Origin: an uncultured Spartobacteria bacterium
GTDB lineage: Bacteria; Verrucomicrobiota; Verrucomicrobiia; Chthoniobacterales; Chthoniobacteraceae
Direction of reading: 5' to 3'
Assembly (NCBI GenBank): GCA_903916085.1
Contig: CAIWVL010000096.1
Location: 1-38,175 of the forward strand
Length of the DNA: 38,175 bases
Below the pieces are notes generated by a model that saw only the letters and a list, made by a program, of their open reading frames with translations, did no database searches and was not told where the DNA came from. Shown one piece after another: positions 33,998 to 38,175 of this stretch (position 1 is its first letter; each line of letters starts with the position of its first letter). Position numbers and translations under genes: made by a program.

Positions 33998-36900
33998 ATG
34001 TACCTTCGTTCCCTGGAATTGTTCGGGTTCAAAAGCTTCGCGCCCAAGACAGTCCTCGAATTTCACCGAGGCGTGACTTGTGTGGTGGGGCCTAATGGCT
34101 GTGGCAAATCCAATGTCCTCGACGCCATCCGGTGGGTACTCGGAGAACAATCGGCCAAGGCCTTGCGTGGGGGCGAAATGGCCGATGTCATTTTTTCAGG
34201 TACAGACTCCCGCTCTGCCCTAGGCATGGCCGAGGTCTCCATGAACTTTTCCGAGTGCGAAAAGGAACTGGGCGTGGACTGGAACGAGGTGACCATCACG
34301 CGGCGCGTTTTCAGGGACGGATCCTCGGAATATTTGCTCAACAAAACGCCTTGTCGACTCAAGGACATCCACGGTTTGTTCATGGACACGGGAATCGGGC
34401 GCTCAGCCTACTCGATCATGGAGCAGGGAAAGATCGACCAGATCCTTTCCTCGCGGCCGGAGGACAGACGCGCCATTTTCGAAGAAGCAGCCGGTATTAC
34501 CCGCTTTAAGAGTCAGCGGAAAGAGGCGCTCCGCAAGTTGGAAGCGACTGAGGCAAATCTGATCCGCCTTGATGACATTATTAAGGAAGTCAATCGGCAG
34601 ATCGCTTCCATGCAACGACAAGCGGCTAAGGCGCGCCGTTATCAGACGCTTTTAGCGGAATTGCGTACGTTTGAAACGCACTCGGCGCGGCGCCAGTGGG
34701 AATACATTGAAGACCAGCGTCAGAGCGGCAATGCGGAGCTGGGGGGATTGCGTGCGCGCCAGTCGGAGTTGGAGGAGGACATTGAGTCTGGCGAATCCGA
34801 GTTAGCGGCGCGGCGCGCTGGTTTGTCGGCGATGGAGCAGCAGTTGGAAGTGGCACGCAAGAATGCGTCGGAGCTGCGTTCGCTGATTTCAAATCACGAA
34901 AACCGGATCGTCTTCAACGCCGAGAAAGAGTTAGAGTATCAAGGTCTGATTTCGCGTTATCAGTCGGAAATGGCTGGCGCACGCGAGCGCCTACACGCGG
35001 CAGAAGCGGCTCTGAGCGAGGCAGATTTGGAGTTAAGCGAGATCGGGGCGTTATTAAACGCCGAACAGGAGCGCATGAGGACAGTGCAATCCGTGGCCTC
35101 GGCGGTGGCTGGCGAACGCCTGGAGGCGGAGCGCGGTTTGCAATCCGTGGTGCAGGAGGTGCAGCGCGAAGAACACCGGGTGTCCGGGTTGCGTGGACAG
35201 CTCTCCAGCATGACGCAGCAACGCGACGGCATGGAGGCGCGCCTTTCCGTGTTGGACTCTGAAACGGAACAGTTGCGCGGTGCGGCACAGGAACTGGAAG
35301 CTCTTTTGACGCAAGTGCGCCAGGATTTTGACGAGGCGCAGCAAGCCGTGGAGGCAAGCGTGGCCCGTGTGAGCGAATGGGAGGGGCACTTGCGCGTGGG
35401 ACAGATGGGACTGTCCACTGCCGAAGGCGAACTGAGGCAGGTGCAGCGTGCTTTTTCAGAAAAAGAAGGGCGTTTGGAAGTTCTCCAAGGGTTACTCGAA
35501 CGCGGAGAGGGCTTTTCAGCCGGTACGCAGACCGTTCTCAAGGGGTTGGACAATCCAGATTTTTTCCTGCCTGCAATCCAGGGCGCCTTGGCGGAATTCA
35601 TTGAAGTGGAACCCGAGTATGTGGCGGCTGCGGAGGCTGTTCTGGGGGCAAATCTGCAAGCCGTTGTGATGAAAGACGCGACGGTGGCAGAGCACATCGT
35701 CAAAACACTGAGAGCACACAAGGGCGGTCGAGCCGTTTTGGCACTCCAAGAACTGGACGCAGCCTTTGAGCACGTTCAAAACGACGCACTCAAGCTCCCG
35801 GAAGGTGCTCTATGCTGGCTGATTCACAAAATCAAACCACAGCCTGAGGCCCAACGTCTCATCGAACGACTCATCAACTTTGCCGTGGTTGTCCCCGATG
35901 TGGAGACTGCCTTGAAGCTGTTCCCCATGCGGGGCTGGACCTTGGTCACCCTTCAAGGCGAAGTGCTCTCAGGCGATGGGATGCTCCACGCCGGTGCGGA
36001 TCATGGCGCGGGTGCGGCATCCGTCTTGGAGCGCCGAAACCAGGTGCATGCCCTCGGTGCAGAACTCGTCGTGTTACGCGCACAACTGGACGCTCAACAG
36101 CAACGGCGCGACGCTTTGGCCAGTGAACTGGATGGATTTTCAGCAACCCTAGCCGAGGCACGCGAGCAAAAGCACGCTGCGGCGCTTCTCGTTTCAGGGC
36201 TGAAAACGCAGGTGTCCCAAATGGAGCGCCAGCTGAGTGAGACCCAGCGTAAACAACAGTCCATGGAGGGCGAACAGGCTGGAGCGCAGAGTCGTTTTTC
36301 AGAGGCGGTACAGCGTTTGGAGGGCTTGGAAGGAGAGGTGGCCAAGGCGCTGGGCCGGATCGACCAACAGCAATCTGTACGGCAGGATTTACAAGGGGGC
36401 ATGGAGGCACTCAGGGCGCGCGAAGCGGAAGCGCAGGCGGAGTTGAACGAGATGAAGGTGCGCGTGGCCACGGAAAAACAACGTCATACCTCGCTGCTTT
36501 CACAGCGCCAACCGATGGAAGGCCGCATTCAGGAATTGAGCGACCTGATCGAAGCGCGGGAGCGGGATGTGGAGGGCTACAGAGTCAAGACGGCTGCGCT
36601 CCAAGCTGAGTCGGAGGACATTGAGTCGAATTTGGAGGGCTTGCGTAGTCGGATTGGAGAGTTTGAGGACGTGTTGAGCGGCCTGCTCTCAGAGCGGGCG
36701 GCGGTGGCTGCCGTGGTGGAAGAAGAAACGGCGCAGGTCCGGGCACGGCGCTCGCAGTTGTCGGGCTTGGTAGAAAAACGGTCGCGACTGGAGGTGCATC
36801 TGAGCCAGTGGGAAATGAAATCGGATCTTGTTGAGGAACACATTCGCAAGCGCTACCAACTAGAGCTGCGCGAGTTTAACAAGGATCTGTACGCGCTCAA

Positions 36901-37804
36901 AGTGGCTTATCGAGACGCGATCAAGCGTCAACGGGGCGGCCCCGTGGAGACTGAGAACGCTGGGGAATCTGCTTCCGAGGCGACCTCTGAAGACGGAGCT
37001 GCGCTTGAGGCGGACGCCTATGACATGGACTGGGCACGCATTGACATTTTAGTGCGCGAAATCGACCAGCGTCTCGATTCCATGGGTCCAGTAAACATGG
37101 AAGCCATTCAGGAGTACGAAGAACTCGAGCAGCGTCACACTTTCCTCCAACAGCAGCACACGGATTTGCTCAATGCGAAGGCAGAACTTTTGGAAGTCAT
37201 CGCCAAGATCAACAACACCACTAGACAGTTGTTTGCTGAAACGTTCGAAAAAATCAGGATCAACTTTCAGGAAATGTTCACCGAACTCTTCGGAGGCGGT
37301 AAAGCGAACCTGATTCTTACGGACCCTAGCGATCCGCTGGAAAGCGGCATTGAAATCATCGCCAAACCGCCCGGCAAACAACTCCAGAGCATCACCCTAC
37401 TCTCGGGTGGTGAAAAGACCATGACGGCCGTGTCCCTGCTCTTCTCCATCTACATGGTAAAACCCAGCCCTTTCTGCGTGCTGGACGAAATGGATGCCCC
37501 TCTGGACGAGTCTAACATCAACCGGTTCATCAAAATCCTCGATCGCTTCGTGGGGCAAAGCCAGTTCGTGGTTATTTCCCACAATAAAAAGACGATCGCC
37601 CGCGCCGATGCTCTGTATGGCGTCACCATGGAAGAGCATGGAGTTTCCCGTTTGGTGGGAGTGAAGTTCACGCGCCGCGACGAGAGCCAAGAGGGAACGG
37701 GTGCCGTAGGTGCAGGCAACCCGGCGCACGTGCCCAGCGTTGCGGAAGCTTTTGGGAAGAGCCCGAATCTCCACAGCGAGCAGAAGTCAGAAGAGTTGGT
37801 GTGA
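33998..37804 (+). CDS. smc: Chromosome segregation protein SMC
   Basis: This 1268-residue condensin ATPase organises and segregates the chromosome with ScpA/ScpB. Walker A GPNGCGKS is at residues 31-38 with the following IRWVLGEQSAKALRGG. Coiled coils cover about 170-500 and 670-1000. The hinge lies near 510-665 (FFLPAIQGALAEFIEVEPEYVAAAEAVLG). The ABC signature LLSGGEKTM is near 1136 and Walker B VLDEMDAPLDE has its aspartate at 1163. An acidic stretch (GESASEATSEDGAALEADAYDMD) inserted between the coil and the C-terminal head is unusual but not disruptive. The stop codon is followed within one base by a pentanucleotide repeat. Confidence 0.97.
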   Translation: MYLRSLELFGFKSFAPKTVLEFHRGVTCVVGPNGCGKSNVLDAIRWVLGEQSAKALRGGEMADVIFSGTDSRSALGMAEVSMNFSECEKELGVDWNEVTITRRVFRDGSSEYLLNKTPCRLKDIHGLFMDTGIGRSAYSIMEQGKIDQILSSRPEDRRAIFEEAAGITRFKSQRKEALRKLEATEANLIRLDDIIKEVNRQIASMQRQAAKARRYQTLLAELRTFETHSARRQWEYIEDQRQSGNAELGGLRARQSELEEDIESGESELAARRAGLSAMEQQLEVARKNASELRSLISNHENRIVFNAEKELEYQGLISRYQSEMAGARERLHAAEAALSEADLELSEIGALLNAEQERMRTVQSVASAVAGERLEAERGLQSVVQEVQREEHRVSGLRGQLSSMTQQRDGMEARLSVLDSETEQLRGAAQELEALLTQVRQDFDEAQQAVEASVARVSEWEGHLRVGQMGLSTAEGELRQVQRAFSEKEGRLEVLQGLLERGEGFSAGTQTVLKGLDNPDFFLPAIQGALAEFIEVEPEYVAAAEAVLGANLQAVVMKDATVAEHIVKTLRAHKGGRAVLALQELDAAFEHVQNDALKLPEGALCWLIHKIKPQPEAQRLIERLINFAVVVPDVETALKLFPMRGWTLVTLQGEVLSGDGMLHAGADHGAGAASVLERRNQVHALGAELVVLRAQLDAQQQRRDALASELDGFSATLAEAREQKHAAALLVSGLKTQVSQMERQLSETQRKQQSMEGEQAGAQSRFSEAVQRLEGLEGEVAKALGRIDQQQSVRQDLQGGMEALRAREAEAQAELNEMKVRVATEKQRHTSLLSQRQPMEGRIQELSDLIEARERDVEGYRVKTAALQAESEDIESNLEGLRSRIGEFEDVLSGLLSERAAVAAVVEEETAQVRARRSQLSGLVEKRSRLEVHLSQWEMKSDLVEEHIRKRYQLELREFNKDLYALKVAYRDAIKRQRGGPVETENAGESASEATSEDGAALEADAYDMDWARIDILVREIDQRLDSMGPVNMEAIQEYEELEQRHTFLQQQHTDLLNAKAELLEVIAKINNTTRQLFAETFEKIRINFQEMFTELFGGGKANLILTDPSDPLESGIEIIAKPPGKQLQSITLLSGGEKTMTAVSLLFSIYMVKPSPFCVLDEMDAPLDESNINRFIKILDRFVGQSQFVVISHNKKTIARADALYGVTMEEHGVSRLVGVKFTRRDESQEGTGAVGAGNPAHVPSVAEAFGKSPNLHSEQKSEELV

Positions 37805-37805
37805 G

Positions 37806-37849
37806 CCACACCACACCACACCACACCACACCACACCACACCACACCAC
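37806..37849 (+). repeat. Pentanucleotide microsatellite (CCACA)8
   Basis: Eight exact CCACA copies (37806-37845) plus CCAC follow the smc TGA at one base distance. The array is outside the smc coding sequence and outside the bioF-type gene that ends at 37923, so length changes would not shift either protein. Confidence 0.95.
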
Positions 37850-37922
37850 GCGAGAGGGAGCTGGCGGCACTCACCTTTGCACTCCTGAGTCTAAGAATAC
37901 AAATCCCCGTGGGGCTGAGGGC

Positions 37923-38175
37923 TCACACCGGCAGCGACTTTGCTGTGACTCGCAAGGCCCCGCCCAGAGCCGCAATCTCCTCCTCCGTATGCACCGCGCT
38001 CAGTGTGAACCTCAGGCGCGCCCGGCCACGAGGCACAGTGGGATAGCGAATGGCTGGCACAACAAAACCAGCCTCCAGCAGTTGTGCACTCAATGCTAAC
38101 GCGCATTCATTCGTGCCGACAATCCATGGTAAAATCGGACTCTCGGGAACGGTTAAAGGTGGCAGCCAATTGTGT
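37923..38175 (-). CDS. bioF: BioF/KBL-type pyridoxal-phosphate aminoacyl-CoA synthase, C-terminal end (5' end outside window)
   Basis: This gene is not in the ORF track because no start codon lies in the window. Read from base 38174 leftwards, the frame gives [36 protein letters not shown] and [19 protein letters not shown], then [20 protein letters not shown] and a stop at 37923-37925. This is the typical small-domain end of 8-amino-7-oxononanoate synthase and related alpha-oxoamine synthases ([16 protein letters not shown] motif). BioF joins pimeloyl-thioester and alanine in biotin synthesis. The PLP lysine lies upstream and is not seen, so glycine C-acetyltransferase remains possible. It converges on smc. 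Confidence 0.88.
   Translation of the reverse strand, partial: HNWLPPLTVPESPILPWIVGTNECALALSAQLLEAGFVVPAIRYPTVPRGRARLRFTLSAVHTEEEIAALGGALRVTAKSLPV

Noticed and set aside
37710-38099. 129-residue ORF through the CCACA repeat
   Set aside because: It overlaps smc out of frame and reads the microsatellite as HTTPHHTTP. No family.
1-38175. CRISPR array, integrase or insertion-sequence transposase
   Set aside because: No regularly spaced repeats with spacers and no DDE, tyrosine or serine recombinase reading frame were found in the window.

Overview
The window looks like a chromosomal segment of a member of the Verrucomicrobiota, perhaps Opitutae-like. This is inferred from the gene mix rather than any marker gene: class III fructose-1,6-bisphosphatase, RNase HIII, a DUF5069 protein, Tat-exported Gfo/Idh/MocA and sugar-isomerase proteins, a PQQ-type propeller, a secreted jelly-roll protein, a CobA-HemD fusion, weak Shine-Dalgarno sequences and moderately high GC. 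The phylum call is moderately confident and the class call is weak.

Region 1 (1-6876) is an accessory defence block, all on the + strand. It holds the 3' end of a type I restriction gene hsdR, then hsdM and hsdS (ATGA overlap). Next comes a tightly linked pair: an ABC/AAA-type ATPase and a small protein with a PD-(D/E)XK nuclease signature. A class II Fic AMP-transferase with a C-terminal winged helix follows. The target-recognition parts of hsdS and the ATPase/nuclease pair are visibly more AT-rich than their surroundings. The block lies against the 3' end of the tmRNA gene ssrA (7256-7616, - strand), a common genomic-island insertion site. No integrase or duplicated att site is visible. The ATPase-nuclease pair is the best candidate for an under-described defence system.

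Region 2 (7256-26768) is mostly core and secreted-protein genes: ssrA, purL (long form), class III fbp, a secreted jelly-roll protein, DUF5069 plus nitroreductase, a Tat-exported oxidoreductase, yaeQ, a cupin-like unknown, a secreted scaffold/sugar-binding-like protein, a secreted PQQ-type propeller, a Tat-exported sugar isomerase/epimerase, a methyltransferase, rmuC and holB. A palindromic REP/MITE-like repeat family is scattered behind 3' ends (18238-18480, 22202-22305, 25652-25741).

Region 3 (26948-32748) is on the - strand. It contains an Fe-S assembly set (rhodanese, IscU/NifU-like scaffold, SufT), a cobA-hemD fusion followed by rnhC and an HU protein with a lysine/alanine tail, and a Mn-type superoxide dismutase. 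A structured 128-bp inverted-repeat element lies between sod and cobA-hemD.

Region 4 (33004-38175) has cvfB-like and smc genes on the + strand, a (CCACA)8 microsatellite directly after the smc stop, and the 3' end of a bioF-type gene entering from the right on the - strand. That gene is missing from the ORF track because its start is outside the window.
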